This document shows positions 15,472 to 26,453 of a stretch of 64,000 bases of DNA, one piece after another; position 1 is the first letter of the stretch, and the number at the start of each line of letters is the position of its first letter. Source of the DNA: Microvirga subterranea (lineage in GTDB: Bacteria > Pseudomonadota > Alphaproteobacteria > Rhizobiales > Beijerinckiaceae); NCBI RefSeq assembly GCF_003350535.1, contig NZ_QQBB01000003.1, positions 62,001 through 126,000 on the forward strand, read 5' to 3'. Below the pieces are notes generated by a model. It was not told the origin of the DNA and ran no database searches. It saw only the letters and a list, made by a program, of their open reading frames with translations. The position numbers were made by a program, and so were the translations under genes.

Positions 15472-17595
15472 TTACGAGTGGGCAAGGATTGCGAGCAGCA
15501 GCAGGGCGATGATGTTCGTGATCTTGATCGCCGGGTTCACGGCAGGGCCTGCCGTGTCCTTGTAGGGGTCGCCGACGGTATCGCCCGTCACGGAGGCCTT
15601 ATGGGCTTCCGAGCCCTTGTGATGGGTCGTGCCCGAGGAGTCGGTGAAGCCGTCCTCGAAGGACTTCTTGGCGTTGTCCCACGCGCCGCCGCCCGAGGTC
15701 ATCGAGATGGCGACGAAAAGGCCGGTGACGATCACGCCGAGCAGCATCGCGCCCACCGCCGAGAAGGCCTGGGACTTGCCAGCGATCCAGTAGACCACGA
15801 AGTAGGTGACGATCGGCGCCAGCACCGGCAGGAGCGACGGCACGATCATCTCCTTGATGGCCGCACGCGTCAGCATGTCGACCGCGCGTCCGTAATCGGG
15901 ACGATCGGTGCCGGCCATGATGCCCGGCTTCTCCTTGAACTGGCGACGCACCTCCACGACGACTGCGCCCGCCGCTCGTCCCACCGCCGTCATGGCGATG
16001 CCGCCGAACAGGAACGGGATCAGGCCGCCGAAGAGCAGACCGACGACCACGTAGGGGTTGGCCAGCGAGAAGTCCGGCGTCACGCCCTGGAAGTACGGGT
16101 ACTGCGCCGCATTCTTCGTGAAGTAGTTGAGGTCGGATGTGTAGGCCGCGAAGAGCACGAGGGCGCCGAGGCCGGCCGAACCGATCGCATAGCCCTTGGT
16201 GACGGCCTTGGTGGTGTTGCCGACCGCGTCGAGGGCGTCCGTGGACTTGCGGACCTCCTTCGGCAGGCCCGCCATCTCGGCGATGCCGCCCGCGTTGTCG
16301 GTGACGGGGCCGAACGCGTCGAGGGCCACGATCATGCCGGCGAGGGCCAGCATCGCCGTCACGGCGATCGCGATGCCGAACAGGCCCGCGAGCTTGAACG
16401 ACACAATGATGCCCGCGATGATCACGATGGCCGGAAGAGCCGTGGACTCGAGGGACACCGCGAGGCCCTGGATCACGTTGGTGCCGTGTCCGGTCACCGA
16501 TGCCTGGGCGATGGACTTCACCGGACGGAAGCCGACGCCGGTGTAGAACTCGGTGATGACCACGATGAGAGCGGTCACCGCAAGGCCCGCGATGGCGCAC
16601 CAGAACAGGGCCTGCCCGGTGAAGTCCGCGCCGGCGATCGGCCCGAAGCCGATGGTGAAGTGCGTCACCGCCGCGATGGCGGCCGCCGAGAGAATGCCGG
16701 TCGCGATCAGGCCCTTGTAGAGAGCGCCCATGATGGACTCGTTCTGACCGAGCTTCACGAAGAAGGTGCCGATGATCGAGGTGACGATGCAGGCCGCGCC
16801 GATGCCGAGAGGATAGAGCAGCATGTTCTCGAGCACCGGCTGCCCGGCGAAGAAGATCGCCGCCAGCACCATGGTGGCCACGATGGTCACCGCGTAGGTC
16901 TCGAACAGGTCGGCCGCCATGCCGGCGCAGTCGCCGACATTGTCGCCCACGTTGTCGGCGATAGTCGCCGGGTTGCGCGGATCGTCTTCCGGAATGCCGG
17001 CCTCGACCTTGCCCACGAGGTCGCCTCCCACGTCGGCGCCCTTGGTGAAGATGCCGCCGCCGAGACGGGCGAAGATGGAGATGAGCGAGGCGCCGAAGCC
17101 GAGGGCCACGAGGCTGTCGATGACCACGCGGTCGCCGGGGCTCAGGCCCTCGATCCGGGTCAGATAGCCGAAGTAGAGCGCGACGCCGAGAAGCGCGAGG
17201 CCCGCGACGAGCATGCCCGTCACCGCACCGGACTTGAACGCCACGTCGAGGCCGCCCCCAAGCGACTGGGTCGCCGCCTGTGCGGTCCTGACGTTGGCCC
17301 TGACCGACACGTTCATGCCGATGAAGCCGGCCGCGCCCGACAGGATCGCGCCGATCGCGAAGCCGATCGCGACGCGGATGCCGAGGAGGTAGGCGATGAT
17401 GGCGAACAGCACCACGCCGACGATCGCGATGGTGGTGTATTGCCGCCGGAGGTAGGCCTTTGCGCCCTCCGCGATCGCGCCCGCAATCTCTTGCATGCGC
17501 TGCGAACCTGCGTCGCGCTTCATCACGTCGCTGATGGCCCAGAAGCCATACAGGATCGATAGAAGGCCGCCCAAGATAATGAGGGTAAGTGCCAT
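15472..17595 (-). CDS. hppA: K+-independent H+-translocating pyrophosphatase
   Basis: 707 residues, about 15-16 membrane helices. Couples hydrolysis of pyrophosphate to proton export across the inner membrane. Active-site regions are intact: '[20 protein letters not shown]', '[20 protein letters not shown]', '[19 protein letters not shown]' and the last acidic block '[11 protein letters not shown]' through '[16 protein letters not shown]'. '[10 protein letters not shown]' has lysine at the position that makes the enzyme K+-independent. I chose the ATG at 17593-17595 because AAGGATGG precedes it; an in-frame ATG 42 bases upstream lacks support. Confidence 0.95.
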   Translation of the reverse strand: MALTLIILGGLLSILYGFWAISDVMKRDAGSQRMQEIAGAIAEGAKAYLRRQYTTIAIVGVVLFAIIAYLLGIRVAIGFAIGAILSGAAGFIGMNVSVRANVRTAQAATQSLGGGLDVAFKSGAVTGMLVAGLALLGVALYFGYLTRIEGLSPGDRVVIDSLVALGFGASLISIFARLGGGIFTKGADVGGDLVGKVEAGIPEDDPRNPATIADNVGDNVGDCAGMAADLFETYAVTIVATMVLAAIFFAGQPVLENMLLYPLGIGAACIVTSIIGTFFVKLGQNESIMGALYKGLIATGILSAAAIAAVTHFTIGFGPIAGADFTGQALFWCAIAGLAVTALIVVITEFYTGVGFRPVKSIAQASVTGHGTNVIQGLAVSLESTALPAIVIIAGIIVSFKLAGLFGIAIAVTAMLALAGMIVALDAFGPVTDNAGGIAEMAGLPKEVRKSTDALDAVGNTTKAVTKGYAIGSAGLGALVLFAAYTSDLNYFTKNAAQYPYFQGVTPDFSLANPYVVVGLLFGGLIPFLFGGIAMTAVGRAAGAVVVEVRRQFKEKPGIMAGTDRPDYGRAVDMLTRAAIKEMIVPSLLPVLAPIVTYFVVYWIAGKSQAFSAVGAMLLGVIVTGLFVAISMTSGGGAWDNAKKSFEDGFTDSSGTTHHKGSEAHKASVTGDTVGDPYKDTAGPAVNPAIKITNIIALLLLAILAHS

Positions 17596-17746
17596 TGTGC
17601 CATCCTTGTTATGGGAAAGCAGAACGCCACTCATCAAGGCCTGTTTTTTGACCTTGACCGGCCCCTACCCCCAGCGAAGTCTGCAAACGCTGCCAAAATT
17701 CTATGCAGCCTGCAACGCGACTTCAGCATGACTCACAGGGAACACT

Positions 17747-18970
17747 TCAGGCGGGAACCGGCGCCTTGGCCCGCTTTTGCCACGCCAAAAGGGCCAAAGC
17801 GATGAGAACGGGCGGGAAAACAAGCCAATTCACGTTGTCCCAGCCTCCCGCATTGAGCAATTTGCCGGAAGAGAAGGATGCGACGGCGACCGAACCGAAG
17901 ACGAGAAAATCATTCGCCGCCTGCACTTTCGTGCGCTCCTCGGGCCTGTAGCACTCGGTGACCAGGGTCGTCGCGCCGATGAATCCGAAGTTCCAGCCGA
18001 TGCCTAAGAGAATCAGCGTGGCCCAGAAATGGGCGACCGTGATGCCCGAAAGGCCGATGACGGCCGCAACGGCAATCAGCAGCAGTCCAGCCGCCGTCAC
18101 CTGCACCTTCCCGAAGCGGGCGATCAGGCTTCCGGTGAAGAAGCTCGGGCCGAACATGCCGAGGATGTGCCATTGGATGCCCAGAGCCGCCTCGCCGATC
18201 GAGTGGCCGCAGCCGATCATGGCGAGCGGCGCGGCGGTCATGATGAAGCTCATGAGGCCGTAGGACACGAGACCGGCCACGACCGCCACGATGAAACGGG
18301 GCTGCGCCGTGATCTCGCTTAGGGGCCGTCCGCCTGTCTTGGACACCGTGGTAACGGGCGCGGCCCGCAGAAAGGAGACGACCACGATCGTGAGCAGGGC
18401 CAGAACGGCCTGCCCCAGGAAGGCTCCCGCGAAGGGCGCGGAGCCGATCAGGTCGCGGGTCCAGATGACGGTCTGCGGACCGATGATCCCGGCCGCCAGC
18501 CCACCGACCATCACCCAGGAGATGGCCTTCGGCCTGAAGGATTCCGACGCCGTGTCGGTCGCGGCGAAGCGGTAGCTCTGGGTGTAGGAACCCCAGAAGC
18601 CGGCCACGAAGGTGCCGAGGCAGAACAGCGGAAAGCTCGCGGCCCCGATCCCGGCCGCCGCGAGGCTGCCGGCGATCACGCCGATCAGGCCCGCGAGGAT
18701 ATAGGCGCTCCGCCGACCCAGCCGCCGCATCAGCATGGCGGCGGGAATCGTGCCCGAGGCCAGCCCGAGATTGATGAGGCTCACCGGAAGGGTCGCAAGC
18801 TCCTTGTCGGCCAGGGTCTGTCCCACGAGCCCGCCCAGGGACACCACGATGGCCGGACTTGCTCCTCCCAGTGCCTGGGCCAAGGCGAGGACGAGCGCAT
18901 TCCGTTTGGCGAGGGCATCGCCGCCAAGCGCCCGGGACATGCCGCTAGAAGTGCGAGAAGGAGCCGACAT
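17747..18970 (-). CDS. MFS transporter
   Basis: 407 residues with about twelve membrane helices in two halves and a longer loop near residues 215-235. Typical MFS loop 2-3 motif 'MRRLGRRSAYILAG' and 'PQTVIWTRDLIG' near helix 5. Substrate cannot be inferred. Overlaps the end of thiL by 26 bases; an alternative ATG at 18938-18940 would avoid the overlap but has no better ribosome-binding site. As the last gene after thiL it may be read from the glyA-to-thiL operon. Confidence 0.87.
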   Translation of the reverse strand: MSAPSRTSSGMSRALGGDALAKRNALVLALAQALGGASPAIVVSLGGLVGQTLADKELATLPVSLINLGLASGTIPAAMLMRRLGRRSAYILAGLIGVIAGSLAAAGIGAASFPLFCLGTFVAGFWGSYTQSYRFAATDTASESFRPKAISWVMVGGLAAGIIGPQTVIWTRDLIGSAPFAGAFLGQAVLALLTIVVVSFLRAAPVTTVSKTGGRPLSEITAQPRFIVAVVAGLVSYGLMSFIMTAAPLAMIGCGHSIGEAALGIQWHILGMFGPSFFTGSLIARFGKVQVTAAGLLLIAVAAVIGLSGITVAHFWATLILLGIGWNFGFIGATTLVTECYRPEERTKVQAANDFLVFGSVAVASFSSGKLLNAGGWDNVNWLVFPPVLIALALLAWQKRAKAPVPA

Positions 18971-19931
18971 CGTAACGTCTTTCGATACCGCCGGTGCGGA
19001 AGACCGGCGGATCGGAGCCGGGGACGACGCGGCCGATCACCGACAGGCCGATGCCAACCGTATCGGCCTCTTTTCGGAGCCTGTCGAGATTCCTCTCGGG
19101 CACGGTGCAGAGAATTTCGTAGTCATCCCCACCCGTCATGACGCGGTCGAGCAGGTCGGGATCGGCATCGACGGCCTTGCGGGCGGCGCCGGACAGGGGC
19201 ACGTCACCGGTCTCGACGATCCCGGACACGCCGCTCACCCGCAGCATCTTGGCGAGGTCGCCAGCGAGCCCGTCCGATACGTCCATGGCCGCGTGGGCAT
19301 TGTCCCTGATAGCGTGAGCGAGCCGATGCCGAGGGCGCGGATTGAGATACCGGTCTGCGAGAAAATCCCGCTCCGCAGGCGACAGGGCTGTCGCCCAGAA
19401 CGGCGAGGACCGGAGCCGGAGCCCGAGGGCGGCGTCGCCGATCGTTCCCGTGACGCAGATCAGGTCGCCGGGTCGGGCCGTCGTGCGGCGCACCATCCGG
19501 CCGGCCGGCACCTCCCCGATGGCGGTGACCGAGAGGGTCAGCGCCCCCCTCGCCTTCACGGTGTCGCCGCCGAGAAGCGGACAGGAGAAGTCCCGGGCTG
19601 CCTCGCCGAGCCCGGTCGCGAAGGCTTCGAGCCAGCCCACCGTCCAGTCCTCGGGAAGCGCGAGGCTGAGGAGGAACCCCTTGGGATCGGCCCCCTTGGC
19701 GGCCAGGTCCGACACGTTCACACCCAGGGCCTTGCGGGCGATCGTCCCGGCCGGGTCGCCGGGCAGGAAATGCACGGTCTCGACCAGCGCGTCCGTGGTG
19801 AGGACGAGATCATGCCCCGGGGTCGGCGACAGGCAGGCCGCATCGTCCTTCAGGCCGAGCCCGCCCTCGGCCGCGAGCGGCGCGAAGAAGCGGGCGATGA
19901 GGCTGTCCTCGCCGGGGCGTTGTGTCGACAT
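18945..19931 (-). CDS. thiL: Thiamine-monophosphate kinase
   Basis: 328 residues. Phosphorylates thiamine monophosphate to the diphosphate cofactor. Family motifs are 'GLKDDAACLSPTPGHDLVLT', 'TDALVETVHF', 'KALGVNVSDLAAKGADP', 'GGDTVKARGALTLSVTAIGE', 'AAMDVSDGLAGDLAKML' and 'GGDDYEILCTVP'; the Mg/ATP-binding aspartates are present. I use the ATG at 19929-19931 (MSTQRPGEDSLI); the 41 residues further upstream in frame have no similarity and would run into nusB. It lies 52 bases after nusB. Confidence 0.95.
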   Translation of the reverse strand: MSTQRPGEDSLIARFFAPLAAEGGLGLKDDAACLSPTPGHDLVLTTDALVETVHFLPGDPAGTIARKALGVNVSDLAAKGADPKGFLLSLALPEDWTVGWLEAFATGLGEAARDFSCPLLGGDTVKARGALTLSVTAIGEVPAGRMVRRTTARPGDLICVTGTIGDAALGLRLRSSPFWATALSPAERDFLADRYLNPRPRHRLAHAIRDNAHAAMDVSDGLAGDLAKMLRVSGVSGIVETGDVPLSGAARKAVDADPDLLDRVMTGGDDYEILCTVPERNLDRLRKEADTVGIGLSVIGRVVPGSDPPVFRTGGIERRYDVGSFSHF

Positions 19932-19983
19932 GGTTTCAAGCTGTCCGAGTCGAGGCGGCTTGTCACCCCGGCAGGGGGCGTGA

Positions 19984-20469
19984 TCAGCGCTTCCCCGGTC
20001 CGCCCGCCGTCTTGCGTTCGAGCTCCCCGGCCCGGACCTCGCGGGCCAGGGCATCGAGGACGGCGTTCACGAGGCCCGGCTCGTCCTCGTGGTAGAAGCC
20101 GTGGGTCACGTCCACGTACTCGGTGATGACGACGCGCACGGGCACGTCCTTGCGGTACATCAGCTCGTAGCAGCCGGCGCGCAGGATCGCTCTCAGCACC
20201 GCCTCGACCCGGGCCAGCGGCCAGCCGGCCGCGAGCGCCTTGTCGATCTTCACGTCTATCTCGCGCTGATTCTTGACCACGCCCGAGAGGATGTCGCGGA
20301 AGAACGCGTTGTCGGAGGGCTGGAACTCGATGCCCTCGACCTCGCGGCCGATCCAGAAGGCCTCGAACTCCGCAAGCGCGTCGATCACGCCCTTGCCGGA
20401 CAGATCCATCTGATAGAGGGCCTGAACGGCCGCGAGACGGGCAGCGGAGCGCTCCGCAGGCTTCGCCAT
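19984..20469 (-). CDS. nusB: Transcription antitermination factor NusB
   Basis: 161 residues, all-helical. Binds boxA RNA with S10 (NusE) during rRNA antitermination. Recognised by 'RSAARLAAVQALYQMDLSG', 'DNAFFRDILSGV', 'RVEAVLRAILRAGCYELMY' and 'VVITEYVDVTHGFYHEDEPG' with the end 'LVNAVLDALAREV'. Two bases separate it from ribH, so the pair is one transcription unit, as in most alphaproteobacteria. Confidence 0.95.
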   Translation of the reverse strand: MAKPAERSAARLAAVQALYQMDLSGKGVIDALAEFEAFWIGREVEGIEFQPSDNAFFRDILSGVVKNQREIDVKIDKALAAGWPLARVEAVLRAILRAGCYELMYRKDVPVRVVITEYVDVTHGFYHEDEPGLVNAVLDALAREVRAGELERKTAGGPGKR

Positions 20470-20471
20470 GA

Positions 20472-20963
20472 TCAGGCCTCCTCGACGTTGCGTTTGATGC
20501 GCAGAACGGCGAGCGCCGCTTCCACCGCTCCCCCGCCCTTATTCAATTCATTGACCCGCGCACGGGTCCAGGCCTGCTCGTCATTCTCGACGGTCAGGAT
20601 GCCGTTGGCCAGCGGAATGCGGCGTGCGACCGAAAGATCCATGAGCGCCCGGGAGCTTTCGCCCGCCACGATGTCGTAATGACCCGTCTCGCCGCGGATG
20701 ACGCAGCCCAGCGCCACGACCGCATCGTAGGGCCTGCCGGCCTTCTCGGCGGCATCGAGGGCGATTGCGATGGTCGCGGGAATTTCGAGCGCCCCGTCGA
20801 CTGTCAGCACGTCCATGGTCGCCCGTGCGGCCTCGACGACGCCGCGGGCGCCGCGCAGCAGCTCATCGGCGATGTCGTCGTAGAACCGGGCCTCGACGAC
20901 CAGGATGCGGGCCCCGGGTACGGGGGGACGGGAATTCGGGGACTTGGCGGAATGCGAGACCAT
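20472..20963 (-). CDS. ribH: 6,7-dimethyl-8-ribityllumazine synthase
   Basis: 163 residues. Penultimate step of riboflavin synthesis. Motifs: '[18 protein letters not shown]', '[11 protein letters not shown]', '[20 protein letters not shown]' (catalytic histidine) and '[18 protein letters not shown]'. The ATG at 20961-20963 begins the family-like sequence ([10 protein letters not shown]); in-frame sequence upstream to 21092 is not conserved. A 174-base gap separates it from ribE, large enough for an internal promoter, though none is clear. Confidence 0.95.
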   Translation of the reverse strand: MVSHSAKSPNSRPPVPGARILVVEARFYDDIADELLRGARGVVEAARATMDVLTVDGALEIPATIAIALDAAEKAGRPYDAVVALGCVIRGETGHYDIVAGESSRALMDLSVARRIPLANGILTVENDEQAWTRARVNELNKGGGAVEAALAVLRIKRNVEEA

Positions 20964-21137
20964 GGGAACCGTTTCGACAATGAGATGGCGACCCTCCTCA
21001 GCCTGGGAGACCGGCTCGATGCCGCTTCCGAGGTGGGTCGGGATGCCGTGGAAGCGCCCCGATCGCCGAGGCGGTGCTCCGCACCGCTTCACGACAAGGG
21101 CTTTACGCTCTGAACATGGAAAACTTGGTGCGTCCCC

Positions 21138-21770
21138 CTACTCCGCCCGGCGCGCATCCGCAAGCCGCGCGGCGTAGCGGGCCATGAGATCGACCTCGAG
21201 ATTGAGGCTGTCGCCGACCTGCCGCTCGCCCCAGGTCGTCACCGCGAGGGTGTGCGGGATGATCAGGACCGAGAAAATGTCGTCGTTGACCGAATTGACC
21301 GTCAGGGAGGTTCCGTCGAGGCAGACGGAGCCCTTCTCGGCGATGAAGGGAGACAACGTGGAGGGCGCCCGGATGATGAAGCGGGCGGTCGGTCCCCACG
21401 GATCGTCGCCCGCCGTGATGGCCTCGCGCGCCACGATGGTGGCGATCCCGTCCACATGCCCCGTGACGATATGGCCGCCGAGCTCGTCGCCGATCTTGAG
21501 GGACCGTTCGAGATTGATCCGCGTTCCGACCTGCCAGTCCCGGACGTTCGTGCGCTCCAGGGTTTCGGATGCGGCATCGACCTCGAACCAGCAGCCGTTG
21601 CCCCGCGGCTCCACCGCCACGACCGTCAGGCAAGGCCCGCCGCAGGCGATGGAGGCCCCGAGGGCGATCGTCGCGGGATCGTAGGTGGATTCGATGCGGA
21701 TGCGCCGGAGGTTCTCCCCGTCCGAGACGGCGCTGACGCGCCCGACATCCGTGACGATACCCGTGAACAT
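21138..21770 (-). CDS. ribE: Riboflavin synthase, alpha subunit
   Basis: 210 residues forming two lumazine-binding repeats: 'MFTGIVTDVGRVSAV' and 'IACGGPCLTVVAVEPRGNGC' in the first, 'GGHIVTGHVDGIATIVA' with 'KGSVCLDGTSLTVNSV' in the second. Dismutates two lumazine molecules to riboflavin. Starts directly after the ribD stop codon (21771), so translation is coupled. Confidence 0.95.
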   Translation of the reverse strand: MFTGIVTDVGRVSAVSDGENLRRIRIESTYDPATIALGASIACGGPCLTVVAVEPRGNGCWFEVDAASETLERTNVRDWQVGTRINLERSLKIGDELGGHIVTGHVDGIATIVAREAITAGDDPWGPTARFIIRAPSTLSPFIAEKGSVCLDGTSLTVNSVNDDIFSVLIIPHTLAVTTWGERQVGDSLNLEVDLMARYAARLADARRAE

Positions 21771-22913
21771 CTAAGCTTTCTCCCAAAACATGAAGAGGTC
21801 GGGCCCGACCTGCTCGTCGCCCGTGAGGCGCAGCTCGTCCATCCGGTCCTGCAGGGCGAGCCCCAGGGCCGGCACATCGCCCCGTCCCCGGGCGGAGCGG
21901 CCGGTGATCAGGACCAGTTCGTCGATGAGGTCGGCGCCCGCGAGGGCGTCCGCAAGCGCCAGTCCTCCTTCGCAGAAGACCCGCGTCAGCCCTCGGGCGC
22001 CGAGAAGCCGGAGCATCTCGTCGAGAGCAACATGCCCCTGCGCGTCGCCCGGGACACGCAGGACCTCGGCGCCGCGGGCCACCAGCTCCTGTTCCGCCTC
22101 CACCGGCGCAGCCGTGGCGGCCACGATCCAGGTCGGGACCTGTCCGGCCGTGCCGATGACCCGAGAGCCGGGCGGCGTCCGCAGGTGGCTGTCCACGACG
22201 ATCCGGATCGGCGAGCGCGCCTCCAGCCCCGGCAGGCGTACGTTCAGGAGCGGGTCGTCCGCCAGCACGGTTCCGACGCCCACCATGATGGCGTCCGCAT
22301 GGGCGCGCATCAGGTGCACCCGCCCATTGGCGATCTCGCCGGTGATCATGAGGCGCGGCCCGTTGCGCGATCCGGCGAAGCCTTCGGTCGTGCGGGCGAG
22401 CTTCACCGTCACGGCAGGCCGACCTTGCGTGACCCGGGTGATGTGGCCGCGGTGGGCCCGATAGGCGGCGCCCGCCAGGCAGCCGGCGACCACCTCGATC
22501 CCGGCGGCGCCCAGCCTTTCGTGCCCCTGACCCGTGACCCGGGCGTCCGGATCCTCGATCCCGGAAACGACGCGGCGGATGCCCGCTTCCACGACCGCAT
22601 CGGCGCAGGGTGGCGTCTTGCCATGGTGGGAGCAGGGTTCGAGAGAGACGTAGAGGGTCGCGCCGCGGGCGCGCTCGCCGGCGGCCGCGAGGGCCATTCG
22701 TTCGGCATGGGGGCGCCCGCCCGGCTGGGTGACGCCCTGCGCCAGGATGACTGGATGCTCGCCGCTCTCGTCGACGACGACAGACCCGACGGACGGGTTT
22801 GGCCAGGTGAGGCCGAGATTGCGCTCGCCGAGCGCGATCGCCAGACGCATGAGGCGCTCGTCGCGGAGGATCTGTTCCGGCGAGCGTTCGGAACCGGCAG
22901 CGGGCGCCATCAC
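21771..22913 (-). CDS. ribD: Bifunctional riboflavin deaminase/reductase RibD
   Basis: 380 residues. The N-terminal deaminase domain binds zinc through '[14 protein letters not shown]' and '[18 protein letters not shown]'. The C-terminal reductase domain starts near residue 160 ('[20 protein letters not shown]') with '[20 protein letters not shown]' and ends '[12 protein letters not shown]'. Both activities in one chain are usual. Overlaps nrdR by four bases. Confidence 0.95.
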   Translation of the reverse strand: MMAPAAGSERSPEQILRDERLMRLAIALGERNLGLTWPNPSVGSVVVDESGEHPVILAQGVTQPGGRPHAERMALAAAGERARGATLYVSLEPCSHHGKTPPCADAVVEAGIRRVVSGIEDPDARVTGQGHERLGAAGIEVVAGCLAGAAYRAHRGHITRVTQGRPAVTVKLARTTEGFAGSRNGPRLMITGEIANGRVHLMRAHADAIMVGVGTVLADDPLLNVRLPGLEARSPIRIVVDSHLRTPPGSRVIGTAGQVPTWIVAATAAPVEAEQELVARGAEVLRVPGDAQGHVALDEMLRLLGARGLTRVFCEGGLALADALAGADLIDELVLITGRSARGRGDVPALGLALQDRMDELRLTGDEQVGPDLFMFWEKA

Positions 22914-23416
22914 TCGGACCGGCTCTCGGCCCGACCGGCTGCGGGCGTGCCGCCCTCGTCCGTCTCCTCCTCGGCCAACTTGTCAAGGATCGCCCCGAAG
23001 TCCTTGGCTTCACGGAAGTTCTTGTACACGGAGGCGAAGCGCACATAGGCGACGTCGTCGAGGCCCTTCAGGCCCTCCATGACCAGCTCGCCGACCGTCT
23101 CGCTCGGCACTTCCGCATCGCCCATGCTCTCGAGCTGGCGCACGATCCCGTTGAGCATGCGCTCGACGCGCTCGGGGTCGACGGGCCGCTTGCGCAAAGC
23201 GACCTCGACGGAGCGTTCGAGCTTGTCCCGGTCGAAAGGCACGCGCCGCCCCGACCGCTTCACCACGAACAGCTCGCGCAGCTGCACCCGCTCGAAGGTC
23301 GTGAACCGGCCGCCGCAATCCGGGCAGATGCGGCGACGGCGTATGGCCGAGGAGTCGTCCGTGGGGCGGGAATCCTTCACCTGGGTGTCCAGGCTCCCGC
23401 AATAGGGGCAGCGCAT
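22910..23416 (-). CDS. nrdR: Transcriptional repressor NrdR
   Basis: 168 residues. N-terminal zinc ribbon with C3, C6, C31 and C34 ('[18 protein letters not shown]', '[17 protein letters not shown]'), then an ATP-cone domain ('[20 protein letters not shown]', '[20 protein letters not shown]'). Senses dATP/ATP and represses ribonucleotide reductase genes. Sits 15 bases after glyA and overlaps ribD by four bases. Confidence 0.96.
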   Translation of the reverse strand: MRCPYCGSLDTQVKDSRPTDDSSAIRRRRICPDCGGRFTTFERVQLRELFVVKRSGRRVPFDRDKLERSVEVALRKRPVDPERVERMLNGIVRQLESMGDAEVPSETVGELVMEGLKGLDDVAYVRFASVYKNFREAKDFGAILDKLAEEETDEGGTPAAGRAESRSE

Positions 23417-23431
23417 GAGGCGTTCGGACCC

Positions 23432-24736
23432 TTATGCGTAGATCGGGAAGCGCCGGGTCAGCTCGTGCACCCGCTGCTGCACCGAGGCTTCGACCGCGGC
23501 GTTGCCCTCGTCGCCGTGCTTGGCGAGGCCGTCGAGAGCCTCGACGATCAGTTCGCCGACCTTCTTGAACTCGGCGACGCCGAAGCCGCGGGAGGTCGCG
23601 GCCGGGGTGCCGAGGCGGATGCCCGAGGTCACCATCGGCTTCTCGGGATCGAAGGGCACGCCGTTCTTGTTGCAGGTGATATGGGCGCGGCCGAGGGCCG
23701 CCTCGGCGGCCTTGCCGGTCAGCTTCTTCGGACGCAGGTCGACCAGCATCAGGTGGTTGTCCGTGCCGCCGGCCACGATGGCATAGCCGTTCGACAGCAT
23801 GGTGTCGGCCAGGACCTTGGCGTTCTCGACGACCGAGCGGGCGTAGAGCTTGAACTCGGGACGCAGGGCCTCGCCGAAGGCGACGGCCTTGGCGGCGATG
23901 ACGTGCATGAGCGGGCCGCCCTGGAGGCCGGGGAAGATCGCCGAGTTGATCTTCTTGGCGAGGTCCTCCTCGTTGGTGAGGATCATGCCGCCGCGGGGGC
24001 CGCGCAGGGTCTTGTGGGTGGTCGTGGTGACCACATGGGCGTGCGGGAACGGGGACGGATGCGCGCCGCCGGCCACCAAGCCGGCGAAATGGGCGATGTC
24101 GACCATGAAGAAGGCGCCGACCTCGTCCGCGATCTCGCGGAAGCGGGCGAAATCCCAGAAGCGGGAATAGGCGGAGCCGCCGGCCACGATCACCTTGGGC
24201 TTGTGGGTGCGCGCCAGCTCCGCGACCTCGTCCATGTCGATGATCTGGTCGCTCTCGCGCACCTTGTAGCTCACCACGTTGAACCACTTGCCCGACATGT
24301 TCACGGGGGAGCCGTGGGTCAGATGGCCGCCGCAGGCGAGATCGAGGCCCATGAAGGTGTCGCCGGGCTTCATCAGGGCCATGAACACGGCCTGGTTGGC
24401 CTGGGAGCCGGAATTGGGCTGCACGTTGGCGAACTTGCAGTCGAACAGGCGCTTGGCCCGGTCGATCGCCAGCTCCTCGGCGATGTCGACGAACTGGCAG
24501 CCGCCGTAGTAGCGGCGGCCCGGATAGCCTTCCGCGTACTTGTTGGTCATGACCGAGCCCTGCGCCTCGAGCACGGCGCGGGACACGATGTTCTCCGAGG
24601 CGATCAGCTCGATCTCGTCGCGCTGGCGGCCGAGCTCGAGCTCGATGGCGCGGGCGATTTCCGGATCGCTGTCGGCGAGGCTCGCCGAGAAAAAGCTGTT
24701 GGACAGGTGGCTGCGTGCCGCTTCACTCGCGCTCAT
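23432..24736 (-). CDS. glyA: Serine hydroxymethyltransferase
   Basis: 434 residues. PLP enzyme interconverting serine and glycine and feeding one-carbon units to folate. PLP lysine in '[16 protein letters not shown]'. Other motifs: '[14 protein letters not shown]', '[20 protein letters not shown]', '[15 protein letters not shown]' and '[19 protein letters not shown]'. First gene of the run glyA-nrdR-ribD-ribE-ribH-nusB-thiL. The 150 bases upstream should carry the operon promoter; no riboswitch-like fold was apparent. Confidence 0.97.
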   Translation of the reverse strand: MSASEAARSHLSNSFFSASLADSDPEIARAIELELGRQRDEIELIASENIVSRAVLEAQGSVMTNKYAEGYPGRRYYGGCQFVDIAEELAIDRAKRLFDCKFANVQPNSGSQANQAVFMALMKPGDTFMGLDLACGGHLTHGSPVNMSGKWFNVVSYKVRESDQIIDMDEVAELARTHKPKVIVAGGSAYSRFWDFARFREIADEVGAFFMVDIAHFAGLVAGGAHPSPFPHAHVVTTTTHKTLRGPRGGMILTNEEDLAKKINSAIFPGLQGGPLMHVIAAKAVAFGEALRPEFKLYARSVVENAKVLADTMLSNGYAIVAGGTDNHLMLVDLRPKKLTGKAAEAALGRAHITCNKNGVPFDPEKPMVTSGIRLGTPAATSRGFGVAEFKKVGELIVEALDGLAKHGDEGNAAVEASVQQRVHELTRRFPIYA

Positions 24737-24890
24737 GGATAACCCTCACCTCTTGCGAGCCGCCGATCCGGCCGTTCCGGGCCCTGTAACCCGGTCGAAG
24801 GCAGCTGCTCGATCTGGACTGTTCCGTGGCCTTTATCATGCGCCGACAAGGCACGCCAACCCGCAGGATGACATGTTGGCCCTGCACCGG

Positions 24891-24921
24891 AAAAGCAACA
24901 GCCCGCCTTGCGGGCGGGCTG
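24891..24921 (-). terminator. Rho-independent terminator of the L,D-transpeptidase gene
   Basis: Nine-base perfect arms (24899-24907 and 24913-24921) with a five-base loop. On the minus strand the hairpin is followed by TTGCTTTTCC. It lies 26 bases past the stop codon. Confidence 0.85.
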
Positions 24922-24947
24922 CGGGGATTCCTGTCCTGCGGCAGGGA

Positions 24948-26213
24948 TCAGTTCTGGAGGAACATCTCCGCGTCAGGCTCCGTCGGCGTGCGGCTCGCCA
25001 CCGGGATGGCATTGCCGAGGCCGTCCTTGTTGTAGATGTCGTCGCGGAACTGCACGAGCCCGTCCGGGGTCGCCCAGGCCGTTACGTAAACCCAGTGGAT
25101 CGGAACCGGCTGGGCGAGGCGGGCGTCGATGCGCTCGCCGGACTTGAACGTCGCGTCGATCTGCTCGCGGCTCCAGCCGGGCGTGTCCTTCAGGAGCCAC
25201 TCGATGTAGTCGCGCACGTTCTGCACGCGGATGCAGCCCGAGGAGACGAAGCGGAAATCGTCGCCGAATATGCCCTTGGAGGGCGTGTCGTGCATGTACA
25301 CGCCGTGCTGGTTCGGGATGTTGATGCGCACAAAGCCCATGGAGTTCAGGTCGCCGCCCGGATCCTGACGGAAACGGTAGCGGGTCGCCTCGTCCGAGAA
25401 CCAGTTGATCTGGCTGGAGGGAACCTCCTGGCCGGCCGCATTGAAGATGCGGATCTTGTTCTCGGTGAGGTAGTTCGGCTCCTTCTGCATCTTCGGGATG
25501 AGGTCTTTCTTCACCACCGAGGCGGGAGCCGTCCAGAACGGGTTGAAGTTGATCTCGACCACCTTCGAGTTCAGCAGCGGAGACTGGCGGTCGATCTTGC
25601 CGACGCCGGCGGCGTGGCGGGTGTGGACGACCCCGCCCTCGACCGTCTCGACCAGGGCGGCTGGAATGTTGGCGACCACGTAGCGGTTGCCGAGGTTGCC
25701 CGAGAGCGAACGCAGGCGCACCACGTTGATCTCGAGCTGGCGGATGCGGGTCTCGACCGGCACGTTCATGGCCGCGACGGTGGCGGCGTTCATGGTGCCC
25801 GTGGAGCTGATGCCGTGCCGCGCCTGGAATCGGCGGACCGCGGCCTCGACGTATGAATCATAGATCGGCGACTCGCCCGCATTCGGGTCGAGGTCGCCGG
25901 TGACGATCAGGCGCTGCCGCAGGGCGACGACGGCCGGGCTCTTGGAGCCGACGCGCATGCCGTCGACGCCGCGGACGGGCTGCCATCCGCCGCGGGCGGC
26001 GATGTTGCGGTATTGCTCGATCACCTGCTCGGTGGCGGCCAGCGCATCGGGCGACAGCATCGGGGTGGAGGTCCGCTGGACACGGCTCCGGGATACGGCC
26101 TCGTAATTCTGCGACCACTCGGCCTGGTTCGCCGCGAATTGCTGCGCCAGCGCCGCTGCCGGCGTGAAGACAAGGGCAAGCGATCCTGTGAGGAGGGAAC
26201 GGCGTGACACCAT
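24948..26213 (-). CDS. L,D-transpeptidase, YcbB-like, with peptidoglycan-binding domain
   Basis: 421 residues. Signal peptide with twin-arginine-like start ('MVSRRSLLTGSLALVFTPAA', cleavage after ALA-QQ). PG_binding_1 domain at about 88-150 ('SPAVVALRQRLIVTGDLDP', 'VEAAVRRFQARHGI'), then a YkuD catalytic domain with H308 ('GVYMHDTPSKGIFG') and C327 ('RFVSSGCIRVQ'). Forms 3-3 peptide cross-links in peptidoglycan or attaches proteins, in the periplasm. Such enzymes are numerous in Rhizobiales. Monocistronic with its own terminator; about 240 non-coding bases precede it. Confidence 0.92.
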   Translation of the reverse strand: MVSRRSLLTGSLALVFTPAAALAQQFAANQAEWSQNYEAVSRSRVQRTSTPMLSPDALAATEQVIEQYRNIAARGGWQPVRGVDGMRVGSKSPAVVALRQRLIVTGDLDPNAGESPIYDSYVEAAVRRFQARHGISSTGTMNAATVAAMNVPVETRIRQLEINVVRLRSLSGNLGNRYVVANIPAALVETVEGGVVHTRHAAGVGKIDRQSPLLNSKVVEINFNPFWTAPASVVKKDLIPKMQKEPNYLTENKIRIFNAAGQEVPSSQINWFSDEATRYRFRQDPGGDLNSMGFVRINIPNQHGVYMHDTPSKGIFGDDFRFVSSGCIRVQNVRDYIEWLLKDTPGWSREQIDATFKSGERIDARLAQPVPIHWVYVTAWATPDGLVQFRDDIYNKDGLGNAIPVASRTPTEPDAEMFLQN

Positions 26214-26453
26214 CGAAGTGCAAGCTCTCGGTTCGTGTTTCCAGTAGGCGAGAACGGAAGTACATCCGTCTCTCCTGACCGATCTCGGCTCGAAAATGCC
26301 GAGAGACGATTAATGAAGGGTATTCAAAACCGGGAACAACGCGGCCATTTTATGGCAGACTACTTTCCCACAGGATCTCAGGCCAAGATCTCGCGATCGT
26401 GAACGGAACACTGTGTCACGAGGGCCACATCCACAAAATGCCCGGATGTCGCC

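Noticed and set aside
15358..17562. 734-codon plus-strand frame opposite hppA
   Set aside because: Histidine/glycine/arginine-rich shadow of a strongly conserved membrane protein gene on the other strand; no motif.
24737..24947. Riboswitch before glyA
   Set aside because: No glycine, SAM or THF aptamer core could be recognised; the only strong hairpin there belongs to the minus-strand gene's terminator further along.
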